A DNA stretch of 64,000 bases from Streptomyces sp. Tu6071 (GTDB lineage: Bacteria > Actinomycetota > Actinomycetes > Streptomycetales > Streptomycetaceae), in assembly GCF_000213055.1 (NCBI RefSeq), contig NZ_CM001165.1, forward strand, positions 5,540,945-5,604,944, written 5' to 3'. Position numbers and translations under genes: made by a program. Below the pieces are notes generated by a model. That model ran no database searches, was not told the DNA's origin, and was given only the letters and a program-made list of their open reading frames with translations. This document shows, piece after piece, positions 43,265-51,853 of this stretch (position 1 is the stretch's first letter; the number at the start of each line of letters is the position of its first letter).

Positions 43265-44280
43265 GCACGCCGCACGAAGGGCGCCCCGTGCGCCACCTCG
43301 TCTCGATCGACGACCTCACCGATTCCGCACTGCGCGCGGTCGTCGCGCGCGGCGCCCTCTTCTCGGCCGGCCTCGCCGGGCCCGTCCGCCCGCTCGCCGG
43401 GCGCGTCGCGGGCATCTACTTCGCCCGCACCTCCACCAGGACCCGTACCGCCTTCTCGGCGGGCGCGCTGCGCCTCGGCGCCTCGCTCCTCGCCTACGGC
43501 CCCGGCGACCTCCAGCTCAACACCGGCGAGACGACCGAGGACACGGGGCGGGTGCTCTCCGGGATGCTCGACGTGCTCGTCGCGCGCACGGCGGGGCCCG
43601 AGGCGGAACTGCGCGGCTGGGCCGGGCAGGACCGCATGGCCGTCGTCAACGCGATGAGCGCCGAGGAGCACCCGACGCAGGCGCTCACCGACCTCACCAC
43701 GCTCACCCGGCACTTCGGGCGCATCGAGGGGCTGCGCGTCCTGTACGTCGGCGAGGGCAACAACACCGCCGCCGCCCTCGCGCTCGCCCTCAGCCGCTAC
43801 CGGGGCGTCACCCTCGACCTGCGCACCCCGCCCGGCTACGGCCTCACCGCCTCGATCGCCGCGCGCGCCGCCGCCCACGCCGAGCGCAGCGGCGCCACGC
43901 TCACCGAGCACCACGACATGACCGCGCTCGGCGGCGACTACGACGTCGTCTACACGACCCGCTGGCAGACCACCGGCACGAGCAAGCCGGACGCGAACTG
44001 GCGGGACATCTTCGCCCCGTTCCAGGTGACCCGGCGGCTGTGGGACACGAGTCCGCGGGCCGTCTTCCTGCACGACCTGCCCGCCCACCGGGGCGAGGAG
44101 GTCACGGCCGAGGTGCTCGACGGGCCCGCGAGCATCGCCTTCGCGCAGGCCGAGAACAAGATGCACAGCGCGATGGCCGTCCTGGAGCACGTCAGCGCCC
44201 CGGCGGACACCCCGGTGGACGTCCCGGCGGGCAGCCCGCTGGGCGTCGCCGCCCGCCCGCGCCCGGTGGCCGCCCGATGA
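43261..44280 (+). CDS. Ornithine/aspartate carbamoyltransferase-like protein (VioL-like)
   Basis: A 339-residue carbamoyltransferase. The carbamoyl-phosphate loop is FARTSTRTRTAF (STRTR motif), HPTQALTDL is the second phosphate-contact segment, and the C-terminal HDLPAHRG replaces the HCLPA ornithine-binding motif of ArgF, so ornithine is unlikely to be the substrate. In viomycin/capreomycin-type pathways a homologue next to SbnA/SbnB-type enzymes carbamoylates diaminopropionate to a ureido amino acid. The same three genes occur here, so carbamoyl-2,3-diaminopropionate, free or carrier-bound, is the predicted product. It overlaps both neighbours by ATGA, tying it to the NRPS. Confidence 0.87.
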   Translation: MSTPHEGRPVRHLVSIDDLTDSALRAVVARGALFSAGLAGPVRPLAGRVAGIYFARTSTRTRTAFSAGALRLGASLLAYGPGDLQLNTGETTEDTGRVLSGMLDVLVARTAGPEAELRGWAGQDRMAVVNAMSAEEHPTQALTDLTTLTRHFGRIEGLRVLYVGEGNNTAAALALALSRYRGVTLDLRTPPGYGLTASIAARAAAHAERSGATLTEHHDMTALGGDYDVVYTTRWQTTGTSKPDANWRDIFAPFQVTRRLWDTSPRAVFLHDLPAHRGEEVTAEVLDGPASIAFAQAENKMHSAMAVLEHVSAPADTPVDVPAGSPLGVAARPRPVAAR

Positions 44281-45854
44281 GCGCCGCACGGCAGCCCCCG
44301 GCGAGCCCGGCCGAGGTGCCCTGGCTGCTCGCCGAGGAGACGTGCGCGAAGCAGGGCGCCGCGGTGCGGGAAGCGGCGCCGGTACGGGAGGAAGCCGCCG
44401 TACGCGAGGAGGCGCCCGTACGTGAGGAGGCCGCCGTACGTGAGGGGGCCTCTGTACCCGCGTCGGCCCCCGTGCCCGCGTCGGCGTCCGTGCCCGCGTC
44501 GGCCCCCGTGCCCGCGTCGGCCCCCGTGCCCGCGTCGGCCCCCGTGCCCGCGTCGGCGTCCGTGCGCGCAGCGGCGCCCCCCGCGCCCCCGCGGGACCCG
44601 GCGTCCGGCGCGGAGCCGGAGGACGGGGCGTCCCCGCCCCCGCCCCTGCGCGGGAACCGGGACTTCACGCGGCTGTGGGGCGGCGCCGGGCTCTCGCTGC
44701 TCGCCGGGCGGGCCACGACCGTGGCGTACCCGATCGTCGTGCTGTGGGCCACCGGGTCGCCGTCCGACGCGGGGCTCGTCGGCACCGCGCTGCTCCTGCC
44801 GCAACTGCTCGTGCAGTTGCCCGGCGGAGTGCTCGTCGACCGCTACGACCGCAAGCGGATCATGGTGCTCGCGGGTATCGGGCAGGCGCTCGTGGGCGGC
44901 CTCGTCGCCTTCCTCTTCTTCTCCGGCAGGCCCTGGCTGTGGGCGCTGCTCGGCGCCGCCTTCGTCGAGGGCGCGCTCGGCGTCCTCCAGCAGCTCGCCG
45001 AACGCGCCGCCGTGCCCGCCGTCGTCCCGCGCTCCCAGCTCCCCACGGCCCTCACGGGCAACGAGGCCCGCACGCGGGGCGCGGCGATCGCGGGGCAGCC
45101 CCTGGGCAGCGGCCTGGCCGCCGCCGGTTCCGCGCTGCCCTTCGGGACCGCCGCCGTCCTCCACCTCCTCGCCGCGCTCTCGCTCTCGCGCGTACGGGGC
45201 AGGCTCCAGCAGGAGCGGACCGGTCCGCGCGCGCACGTGGGCGCGGAGATCCGCGAGGGCCTCGTCTGGATGTGGCACCGGCCCTTCCTGCGGGCCGTGA
45301 TGAGCGCGGTCGCCGTGACCAACGTCCTCTTCCAGGGCCTCAATCTCGCCGTGATGGCGGCGGTCCTGGACCACCACGGCAGTCAGTTCCAGGTCGGCCT
45401 CATCCTCTCGCTCAGCGGAGCCGGCGGCCTCGTCGGCGCCCTCTCGGGCGGCTGGTGGAACACCCGCGTCTCGCTGCGCGCCCTCGTACTCGGCGGACTC
45501 CTCGCCTGGACGGCGCTCATGCTGCCCGTCGCCGCCGTGCTCCACCAGCCCTTCGCGCTCGGCGCGCTCTTCGCCGCGAGCGGCTACGTCGGCGGCGTCT
45601 TCAACGTGGCGGGCGGCGTCCTCATCGTGCGCTCGGCGCCCGACCGGATGCGCGGACGCGCCAACTCGCTCGCCAACCTGGTGGGTTCGGGTGCGATGGC
45701 CCTCGGGCCCGTCGCCGCCGGGTACCTCCTGGAGGCCACGGACGCGAGCCGTGCCGTGCTCGTGCTCGGCGGTGTCATGGCCCTCACGGCGCTCGTCGCG
45801 TGCGTGGCGCCGGGGCTGCGCACCCCGCCGGAGGACGGCGCGGACGCCGTATAG
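44277..45854 (+). CDS. MFS transporter with repetitive N-terminal extension
   Basis: A 525-residue major facilitator (enterobactin exporter EntS/MFS_3-like) with about 11-12 membrane helices from residue ~130 on. The loop 2-3 signature is GGVLVDRYDRKR. It probably exports the cluster product. The first ~125 residues are hydrophilic low-complexity sequence: five VREEA(A/P)-type hexapeptides followed by six VPASA(P/S) hexapeptides, encoded by an 18-bp DNA repeat, then Pro/Ala/Glu-rich sequence. The family normally starts near GNRDFTRLWGG. Translation coupled to the carbamoyltransferase by ATGA makes the long form likely. Confidence 0.9.
   Translation: MSAARQPPASPAEVPWLLAEETCAKQGAAVREAAPVREEAAVREEAPVREEAAVREGASVPASAPVPASASVPASAPVPASAPVPASAPVPASASVRAAAPPAPPRDPASGAEPEDGASPPPPLRGNRDFTRLWGGAGLSLLAGRATTVAYPIVVLWATGSPSDAGLVGTALLLPQLLVQLPGGVLVDRYDRKRIMVLAGIGQALVGGLVAFLFFSGRPWLWALLGAAFVEGALGVLQQLAERAAVPAVVPRSQLPTALTGNEARTRGAAIAGQPLGSGLAAAGSALPFGTAAVLHLLAALSLSRVRGRLQQERTGPRAHVGAEIREGLVWMWHRPFLRAVMSAVAVTNVLFQGLNLAVMAAVLDHHGSQFQVGLILSLSGAGGLVGALSGGWWNTRVSLRALVLGGLLAWTALMLPVAAVLHQPFALGALFAASGYVGGVFNVAGGVLIVRSAPDRMRGRANSLANLVGSGAMALGPVAAGYLLEATDASRAVLVLGGVMALTALVACVAPGLRTPPEDGADAV
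44364..44561 (+). repeat. 18-bp minisatellite, 11 units
   Basis: Eleven contiguous 18-base units in the 5' part of the MFS gene. Five are of the type GTACG(T/C/G)GAGGAGGC(C/G)CCC (44364-44453) and six of the type GTGCCCGCGTCGGC(C/G)(C/T)CC (44454-44561). The reading frame is kept, giving hexapeptide repeats. Confidence 0.9.
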
Positions 45855-45866
45855 GTCACCGATAGG
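45849..45866 (+). promoter_or_regulatory. Heptamer repeats, 11-bp spacing (putative SARP site 6)
   Basis: GTATAGG (45849) and CGATAGG (45860) are exactly 11 bases apart, matching the outer heptamers of site 5. The site overlaps the MFS stop codon and lies 225 bases upstream of the Tat-signal gene. Confidence 0.65.
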
Positions 45867-46090
45867 GCGCCGCGCGACAGTCGTACCGCGGCATCCGCAC
45901 CGCGCCGGAAGCACCGCACCGGAAGCCCCGGCAGCACCGCCCCGGAAGCCCCGCAGCCGAGGCCCCGTACCCGAGGCCCCGAGTCCGAAGGCCGGGAAGC
46001 ACCGCACCGGACCGCCGCACCGCCTTCCCGCACCGCATCCCCATCCGCCCCGCCCGCCCCGTAACCCCGTTTCCCCGTAAGGAGATCCAG

Positions 46091-46906
46091 ATGTCGCTCA
46101 ACACCATCGACCGCAGGAGCGTGCTGCGTGCCGCCCTCGGCGTGGCAGGCGCGGCGACCGCCGTCTCGCTCGCCGGAGCGGGCCCCGCCGCCGCCCACGG
46201 CCGCGGGCGCCCGGCGCGCCCCCCGCGCCGGAACGCGGCGGACCTGCCCGTGGTGCCCGGCATGACCGGCGACCGCTGGCACAACGAGTTCTGGTACCAG
46301 TACGACGAGGTCTCGTACTTCAACCCGACCCCGGAGATGACCGCCGCCGTCGGCGCGATCATCACGCCCTTCGGCGGCTTCGAGAAGATCTACGACGCCT
46401 GGGAGGCGACCCGCCGAAGCGGTTCCTACCCGCGCCCGTACCTCGACCTCATCAAGCCCAACAAGGACGCGTTCGTCGTCCTGTCGCGCGAGCAGCGCAA
46501 GATCTACGACGAGTACTACGGCGGCGACCCGCGCGGACTCGTCGACGCCTTCCAGCAGTTCGGGCAGGGCACGCTGTACGACCCGCGCCGCCCCGAGGGC
46601 GAGCGCGTGCACATGATGAACTTCACGCCGCCGGACCCGACCCACGCCTACCACCGCTGGCACCCCTTCCTCGCCGGCTTCGTCCTGCTCGGCATCGACA
46701 CCGCCTGGTGGACGCACATCAACCGGCTCGCGGGCGCCGCCTGGGAGCTGCAGTCCCTCGCACAGCCGCAGATCGACCGCGACGACAACCCGCCGCTGCC
46801 GCGCCGCACCGTGGACCGCCTCACCGTCAAGTGGCTGCGCCGCGACCGCGCGGCGCTCGACAGGGCCTTCGACGCCTGGCCCTACCCCGCCGACCTCGGC
46901 AAGTAG
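46091..46906 (+). CDS. Tat-exported protein of unknown function
   Basis: A 271-residue protein with a twin-arginine signal (DRRSVLRAALGVAGAATAVSLAG) and a cleavage site near AAAHG (about residue 36). The mature part is rich in aromatic residues (WHNEFWYQYDEVSYFNP, DPTHAYHRWHPF, TAWWTHINR) and has several His residues that could bind a metal or cofactor, which would fit Tat export of a folded protein. I do not recognise the family. AAGGAG precedes the ATG. It is the first gene after SARP site 6 and 67 bases before the ebo-type operon. A role outside the membrane, in late steps or with the ebo system, is possible but only inferred. Confidence 0.8.
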   Translation: MSLNTIDRRSVLRAALGVAGAATAVSLAGAGPAAAHGRGRPARPPRRNAADLPVVPGMTGDRWHNEFWYQYDEVSYFNPTPEMTAAVGAIITPFGGFEKIYDAWEATRRSGSYPRPYLDLIKPNKDAFVVLSREQRKIYDEYYGGDPRGLVDAFQQFGQGTLYDPRRPEGERVHMMNFTPPDPTHAYHRWHPFLAGFVLLGIDTAWWTHINRLAGAAWELQSLAQPQIDRDDNPPLPRRTVDRLTVKWLRRDRAALDRAFDAWPYPADLGK

Positions 46907-46913
46907 CACCGCC

Positions 46914-46946
46914 CGCGCGGGCCGCCCCCGGCGGGCGGCCCGCGCG
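46914..46946 (+). terminator. Hairpin between the Tat-protein gene and the ebo-type operon
   Basis: A 14-bp stem (46914-46927 with 46933-46946) with a five-base loop, eight bases past the stop. It may be a terminator or a partial one, since no other promoter is obvious in the 27 bases left before the next gene. Confidence 0.5.
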
Positions 46947-46973
46947 CCCGACCACCCCAGGAGGCACGCAGCC

Positions 46974-48191
46974 ATGCAGCACACCGCCCGCTCCCAGACG
47001 GCACCCGCCCCGCGCACCGGCGTCTGGCTGGTCGGCGCCCGCGGCTCGGTCGCGACCACCGCCGTCGCCGGAGCCGCCGCCCTCGCGGCCGGACTCGCCG
47101 CGCCGACCGGCTGCGTGACCGAGAGTCCCGACTTCGCCGACGCCGGGCTCACGCCCTTCGCCGGGCTCGTCTTCGGCGGACACGACGTCGTCGCCACGCC
47201 CCTCGTGGAGCGGGCCGCCGCGCTCGTGCGCGACGGCGTCCTGCCCGCCGGGCTCGCCGAGGCCGTCCGCCCGGCCCTGGAGGCCGCCGAGCGCGAGGTA
47301 CGGGACGGCGCGGCGTCCGCCGGGGAGCCGCAGTACACGACCGCGCGCCGCCTCGCGGCCGACATCACCGCCTTCCGCGAGCGCCACGGCCTCGACCGGG
47401 TCGTCGTCGTCAACGTCTCCTCGACCGAGCCGCTGCCCGCGCCCGACCCCGCGTTCCTCTCCCTCCCGGAGCTGGACAAGGCCCTCGCCGCGTCCGGGAC
47501 GCTGCTCCCCGCGAGCAGCCTCTACGCCTACGCCGCCTTCCACGCCGGCTGCGCCTTCGTCAACTTCACCCCCTCCACGGGCGCGGCGCTTCCGGCGCTC
47601 GAAGAACTCGCCCACCTGCGCGGCGTCCCGCACGCCGGCCGCGACGGCAAGACCGGCGAGACCCTCGTCAAGAGCGCGCTCGCCCCGATGTTCACGCAGC
47701 GCGCCCTGCGGCTGCGCTCCTGGTCGGGCACCAACCTGCTCGGCGGCGGTGACGGCGCGACCCTCGCCGACCCGGCCGCCGCGCGCAGCAAGACGGAGTC
47801 GAAGCAGCGCTCCCTGGAGGACACCGTCGGGCACCCCGTCGAAGGGCACGTGCACATCGACAACGTGCCGGAGATGGGGGAGTGGAAGACGGCCTGGGAC
47901 CACGTCTCCTTCGAGGGCTTCCTCGGCGTGCGGATGTCGCTCCAGTTCACGTGGCAGGGCTGCGACTCCGCGCTCGCCGCACCCCTCGTCCTCGACCTCG
48001 TCCGCCTCGCGGCGCTCGCCCACACGCGCGGCGAGAGCGGCGCCCTCCCGGCCCTCGGCTTCTTCTTCAAGGACCCGGCCGCCTCGACGGAGCACAACCT
48101 GACGCTCCAGTACGGGACGCTCACGCGGTGGGCGGCCGGGACGCCGGTACGCGAGGCCGCGGAGCGGCCCGCGCGAGAGGTCGCGCGATGA
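46974..48191 (+). CDS. Myo-inositol-1-phosphate synthase-like protein
   Basis: A 405-residue protein of the inositol-3-phosphate synthase family (NAD-dependent sugar-phosphate cyclase acting on glucose 6-phosphate). NAD motif VGARGSVATT is at the N-terminus. Later motifs are NFTPSTG, the GKTGETLVKSALAPMF catalytic lysine region and SWSGTNLLGGGDG. It opens the operon, overlapping the UbiA-like gene by ATGA. In described ebo operons a 3-dehydroquinate-synthase-like cyclase (EboD) is present; none is seen here. This different cyclase may take that role, or make an inositol-type precursor. It is diverged and may not use glucose 6-phosphate. Confidence 0.85.
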   Translation: MQHTARSQTAPAPRTGVWLVGARGSVATTAVAGAAALAAGLAAPTGCVTESPDFADAGLTPFAGLVFGGHDVVATPLVERAAALVRDGVLPAGLAEAVRPALEAAEREVRDGAASAGEPQYTTARRLAADITAFRERHGLDRVVVVNVSSTEPLPAPDPAFLSLPELDKALAASGTLLPASSLYAYAAFHAGCAFVNFTPSTGAALPALEELAHLRGVPHAGRDGKTGETLVKSALAPMFTQRALRLRSWSGTNLLGGGDGATLADPAAARSKTESKQRSLEDTVGHPVEGHVHIDNVPEMGEWKTAWDHVSFEGFLGVRMSLQFTWQGCDSALAAPLVLDLVRLAALAHTRGESGALPALGFFFKDPAASTEHNLTLQYGTLTRWAAGTPVREAAERPAREVAR

Positions 48192-49330
48192 CCCTCACCC
48201 TGACCCGGGTGCGGCGCGCCTTCCGGGAGGGACTGAGAGCGGCGCACGCCGAACTCGGCTCCCGGCCACCCGCCTTGCGCCGCCCCGCCCCCGACACCCC
48301 CTTGTGCGAGGCCCCCACGCACCCCGGGCCGTCCCGGCCCGCCGCGCCGCCCCCGCCCACCGGGGCACCCGCGCCCTCCGCTCCCCGCGCCCGCGCCTTC
48401 GACACCGGCTACCGGCCCAGGACCCTGACCCTGCGCAGGACCACGAAGACCCTCGCCGAGCTGGTCCGCGCGCCCGCCGCGCTCACCGTCCCGGGCGACG
48501 TCGTCGCCGGGGCGCTCGCGAGCGCCCGCACCGCGCGCGTGAGCCCCGGCAGGACCGCGCTCCTCGCGGCCGGTTCGGTCGCCCTGTACTGGGCGGGGAT
48601 GGCCCTCAACGACTGGGCCGACCGCGCCGAGGACGCGCGCGAGCGGCCCGCACGCCCGATCCCCTCGGGCCGCCTCTCGCCCGGTGCCGCCCTCGCGACG
48701 GCCACCGGCCTGACGGCGGGCGCCCTCGCACTCGGCGCCCTCGCGGGCGGCCGGCGCGTCCTGCTGCGCCGGACCCTGCCCCTGGCCGCCGCCGTCTGGG
48801 CCTACGACCTCGGCGTCAAGCGCACGCGCCTCGGACCGCTCGCCATGGCCGCGGCACGCGGGCTCGACGTCCTGCACGGCACGGGTACGGGCCCGGCGCG
48901 CCCCGCCCTCGGCGCCGCCCTCACCGTCGCCGCGCACACCCTCGCCGTGACGCGCCTCAGCCGCCACGAGGTGGACGGCGAAGCGGGCGACGAACCGGCA
49001 CTCGCGCTCGCCGTGACAGCGGCGTCCGCGCTCGCGGCGGCCCTGCCCGCCCGGCACCCCGGGCGGGAGAGCGCCGGTCGCCTCCGTACGCGCTGGACCG
49101 CCCCCGCGCTCGCCGCGGGCGCGCTCGCCCTCGCCGGGCGCGCCCAGTGGGCGGCGCTGCGCACCCCCGACGCGGCACACGTGCGGGCGGCCGTCGGCGC
49201 CGGTATCCACGCCCTCGTACCGCTGCAGGCCGCTCTCGTGGCCCGCGCGGGCGCCCCGCGCGCCGCGCTCGGCCTCGTCGCCGCGCTCCCGCCCGCGCTC
49301 TCCCTCGCGCGGAAGGTGTCCCCGACATGA
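48188..49330 (+). CDS. eboC: UbiA-like prenyltransferase EboC
   Basis: A 380-residue membrane protein of the UbiA superfamily. The prenyl-diphosphate/Mg motif is MALNDWADRAED (NDxxDxxxD) around residue 140; a weaker second site follows at YDLGVK. Seven to eight hydrophobic helices follow. A Pro/Ala-rich cytosolic extension of about 75 residues precedes the fold. In ebo clusters EboC is the UbiA-like member; its substrate is unproven. It overlaps both neighbours by ATGA, so it is co-translated with the cyclase-like protein and the TIM-barrel protein. Confidence 0.87.
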   Translation: MTLTLTRVRRAFREGLRAAHAELGSRPPALRRPAPDTPLCEAPTHPGPSRPAAPPPPTGAPAPSAPRARAFDTGYRPRTLTLRRTTKTLAELVRAPAALTVPGDVVAGALASARTARVSPGRTALLAAGSVALYWAGMALNDWADRAEDARERPARPIPSGRLSPGAALATATGLTAGALALGALAGGRRVLLRRTLPLAAAVWAYDLGVKRTRLGPLAMAAARGLDVLHGTGTGPARPALGAALTVAAHTLAVTRLSRHEVDGEAGDEPALALAVTAASALAAALPARHPGRESAGRLRTRWTAPALAAGALALAGRAQWAALRTPDAAHVRAAVGAGIHALVPLQAALVARAGAPRAALGLVAALPPALSLARKVSPT

Positions 49331-50274
49331 CCGCACCCGTGCCCCTCCCGAGCACGGACGGCCCGCGCTTCGCCTACGGCACCAACGGCTTCGCCGACCA
49401 CCGCCTGAGCGATGTCGTCGCGGTACTCGCCGACCTCGGGTACGCGGGCGTCTCGCTGACCCTGGACCACCACCACCTGGACCCGTACGACCGCGAGATC
49501 GGCGCCCGCACGCGGCGCACGGCGAGGGCACTGCGCGCGGCGGGACTCGCCGTCGTCGTCGAGACCGGTGCGCGCTACCTGCTCGACCCGTTCCGCAAGC
49601 ACCGCCCGACGCTCCTGAGCGCCGCGCCCGAGGAACGCGCCGCCCGGCAGGACCTGCTGCGGCGTGCCGTGCGGATCGGGGCCGAACTGGAGGCCGAGGC
49701 CGTGCACTTCTGGAGCGGCACCCCCGAGCCGGGCACGACGCGCGCCCAGGCGTGGGCCCGGCTGGAGGAGGGCTGCGCGCGGGCCGTCGAAGACGCCGAC
49801 GCCGCCGGGGTGCGGCTCGCCTTCGAGCCCGAGCCCGGCATGCTCGTCGCCGACCTCGCGGGCTACGAGGCGCTCGCCGAGGCCGTCGGCGCGCCCGGCA
49901 CCTTCGGCCTGACACTCGACCTCGGGCACTGCCGGTGCCTGGAACCGCGGTCCGAGGCGGAGTGCGTCGCGCGGGCGGGTGGGCGGCTCGCGCACGTGCA
50001 GATCGAGGACATGCGGCGCGGGGTGCACGAGCACCTTCCCTTCGGCGAGGGCGAGATGGACTTCCCGCCGATCCTCGCGGCGCTGCGCGCGTCCGGGTAC
50101 GCGGGACTCGTCTCCGTGGAACTGCCCCGGCACAGTCACGCCGCCGTGGACCAGGCCAGGCACAGCATCGCGTTCCTGCGCGAGGCGGCATCACGCCCGG
50201 CGCCGCGGGCCCCCGCGGCCCCGCCCGCCACCGCCCCGACCGCACCCCCGCCGAAGGAGGCCGTCCCGACATGA
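49327..50274 (+). CDS. Sugar phosphate isomerase/epimerase-like TIM-barrel protein
   Basis: A 315-residue xylose-isomerase-like (AP endonuclease 2 superfamily) barrel. Metal-binding acidic and His residues are seen in FEPEPGML, LTLDLGHCRCLE, HVQIEDM and VELPRHSH. It starts at GTNGFADHRL after a short N-terminus and ends with a Pro/Ala-rich tail of about 30 residues. It is an additional member beside EboE in the operon and overlaps eboA by ATGA. Substrate unknown; an inositol- or sugar-derived product of the cyclase would fit. Confidence 0.85.
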   Translation: MTAPVPLPSTDGPRFAYGTNGFADHRLSDVVAVLADLGYAGVSLTLDHHHLDPYDREIGARTRRTARALRAAGLAVVVETGARYLLDPFRKHRPTLLSAAPEERAARQDLLRRAVRIGAELEAEAVHFWSGTPEPGTTRAQAWARLEEGCARAVEDADAAGVRLAFEPEPGMLVADLAGYEALAEAVGAPGTFGLTLDLGHCRCLEPRSEAECVARAGGRLAHVQIEDMRRGVHEHLPFGEGEMDFPPILAALRASGYAGLVSVELPRHSHAAVDQARHSIAFLREAASRPAPRAPAAPPATAPTAPPPKEAVPT

Positions 50275-50960
50275 CCCTCACGACCACGACGCAGCCCGCC
50301 CCCGCCCACGCGGCCGTCCACGACGCGCTGACCCTGCGCACCCTCAAGGAGGCCCTCGCCGCCGCGCTCGACGAGGACCGCGAGGCGCGGCTCCGCGCCG
50401 ACACCGAGGCCGTCGGCGCCCGGGGCGCCGCCGCCCTCGCACTGCCCTTCGCCGCCGCCGGACGGCACTACGGACGCGACCGGCTCCCCGGCTGGTACGA
50501 GTGGCACGTCGCCGACGCCGTGCGCACCCTGCTCCTCCTCGCCCTCCCGCTCAGCGGCAGGCGGCTCGCCGCCGAGGCCACCGCGCGCTACGGCGGCGGC
50601 GACGCGGCCGAACGGCGCGGGGTGCTCAGCGCCCTGCCGTTCCTGCCGCTCGGCGACGCCGCGCTCCCGCTCGTCGACGACGGGCTGCGCACCAACGACA
50701 CGCGGCTCATCGCGGCGGCCCTCGGCCCCTACGCCCGCGCCCACCTCGACCAGTACCGCTGGCGCCAGGCCGTCCTGAAGTGCCTGTTCACCGGCGTGCC
50801 GCTGCACCGGGTCGCCGGGCTCCAGGAGCGCAAGGACGCCGAACTCGCGCGGATGGCCGCCGGTTTCGCCGCGGAGCGCCGGGCCGCCGGACGGACCGTA
50901 CCCGACGACCTGTGGCTCGTCGCGGGCGAGCAGAGCGCCGCGCGCGCGTACGAGCACTGA
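50271..50960 (+). CDS. eboA: EboA-family metabolite traffic protein
   Basis: A 229-residue helical protein matching EboA, a family with HEAT-like character found only in ebo clusters. The hallmark is the segment around residues 135-185: NDTRLIAAALGPYA, followed by WRQAVLKCLFTGVPL. No enzymatic motif or membrane segment is visible. In cyanobacteria ebo genes are needed to move the scytonemin precursor to the periplasm, so a trafficking role is established for the cluster as a whole, not for EboA alone. The gene is 25 bases upstream of eboB. Confidence 0.85.
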   Translation: MTLTTTTQPAPAHAAVHDALTLRTLKEALAAALDEDREARLRADTEAVGARGAAALALPFAAAGRHYGRDRLPGWYEWHVADAVRTLLLLALPLSGRRLAAEATARYGGGDAAERRGVLSALPFLPLGDAALPLVDDGLRTNDTRLIAAALGPYARAHLDQYRWRQAVLKCLFTGVPLHRVAGLQERKDAELARMAAGFAAERRAAGRTVPDDLWLVAGEQSAARAYEH

Positions 50961-50985
50961 CCACCCACCGAGCGGAGCCACGGCG

Positions 50986-51843
50986 ATGCGCATCTTCGAC
51001 CCACACATCCACATGACCTCGCGGACCACCGACGACTACCGCTCCATGCACGCCGCCGGCGTCCGGGCCCTCGTCGAGCCCGCCTTCTGGCTCGGGCAGC
51101 CGCGTACCGGTCCGGTCAGCTTCACCGACTACTTCGACGCGCTGCTCGGCTGGGAGCCGTACCGCGCGGCCCAGTACGGCATCAGCCACCACTGCACGAT
51201 CGGCCTCAACCCGAAGGAGGCGAACGACCCGCGCTGCGCCCCGGTGCTCGACCTCCTCGGCCGCTACCTCGTCAAGGACGGCGTCGTCGGCGTCGGCGAG
51301 ACCGGCTTCGACACCGGCACCGCCGCCGAGGAGCACGCCTTCGCACGGCAGCTCGAACTCGCCGTCGAGCACGGCCTGCCCGCCCTCGTGCACACCCCCC
51401 ACCGCGACAAGGCCGGCGGCACCCGGCGCTCGCTCGGCGTCGTCCGCGACAGCGGCATCGACCCCGCCTTCGTCGTGCTCGACCACCTCAACGAGGTCAC
51501 CGTCGGCGAAGTCGCCGACTCCGGCTGCTGGATGGGCTTCTCCATCTACCCCGACACGAAGATGACTCCCGGCCGCATGGTCGAGATCCTGCGCGCGTAC
51601 GGCACCGAACGCGTCCTCGTCAACTCCGCCGCCGACTGGGGGCACAGCGACCCCCTCCTGACCCGGGCCACCGGTGAGGCCATGCTCGCGGCCGGCTTCG
51701 ACGAGGACGACGTCGACCGCGTGCTGTGGCGCAATCCCGTCGCCTTCTACGGGCAGTCAGGGCGCCTCCGCACCGAGTGCGCCGACGAGACCCGGGCCGC
51801 GGGGCTGTTCGCGGGCAACTCCGTGGCCCGCGGGGAGAGCTGA
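50986..51843 (+). CDS. eboB: TatD-like metal-dependent hydrolase EboB
   Basis: A 285-residue TIM-barrel hydrolase. The metal ligands of TatD-type enzymes are present: DPHIHMTSR near residue 5, the bridging Glu in GVGETGFD, His in LVHTPHRDK, His in VLDHLNE, and Asp in NSAADWGHSD. EboB is the TatD-family member of ebo clusters. Its natural substrate is unknown; despite the family name there is no reason to assume DNase activity here. It is followed 10 bases later by eboE. Confidence 0.87.
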   Translation: MRIFDPHIHMTSRTTDDYRSMHAAGVRALVEPAFWLGQPRTGPVSFTDYFDALLGWEPYRAAQYGISHHCTIGLNPKEANDPRCAPVLDLLGRYLVKDGVVGVGETGFDTGTAAEEHAFARQLELAVEHGLPALVHTPHRDKAGGTRRSLGVVRDSGIDPAFVVLDHLNEVTVGEVADSGCWMGFSIYPDTKMTPGRMVEILRAYGTERVLVNSAADWGHSDPLLTRATGEAMLAAGFDEDDVDRVLWRNPVAFYGQSGRLRTECADETRAAGLFAGNSVARGES

Positions 51844-51853
51844 GGACATCGCC

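Noticed and set aside
43261..44280. Housekeeping ornithine carbamoyltransferase ArgF
   Set aside because: The ornithine-binding HCLPA motif is changed to HDLPA and the gene is translationally coupled to the NRPS gene.
44364..44561. 18-bp repeats as a CRISPR array
   Set aside because: The units are contiguous without spacers, are in frame inside an MFS gene, and no cas genes are present.
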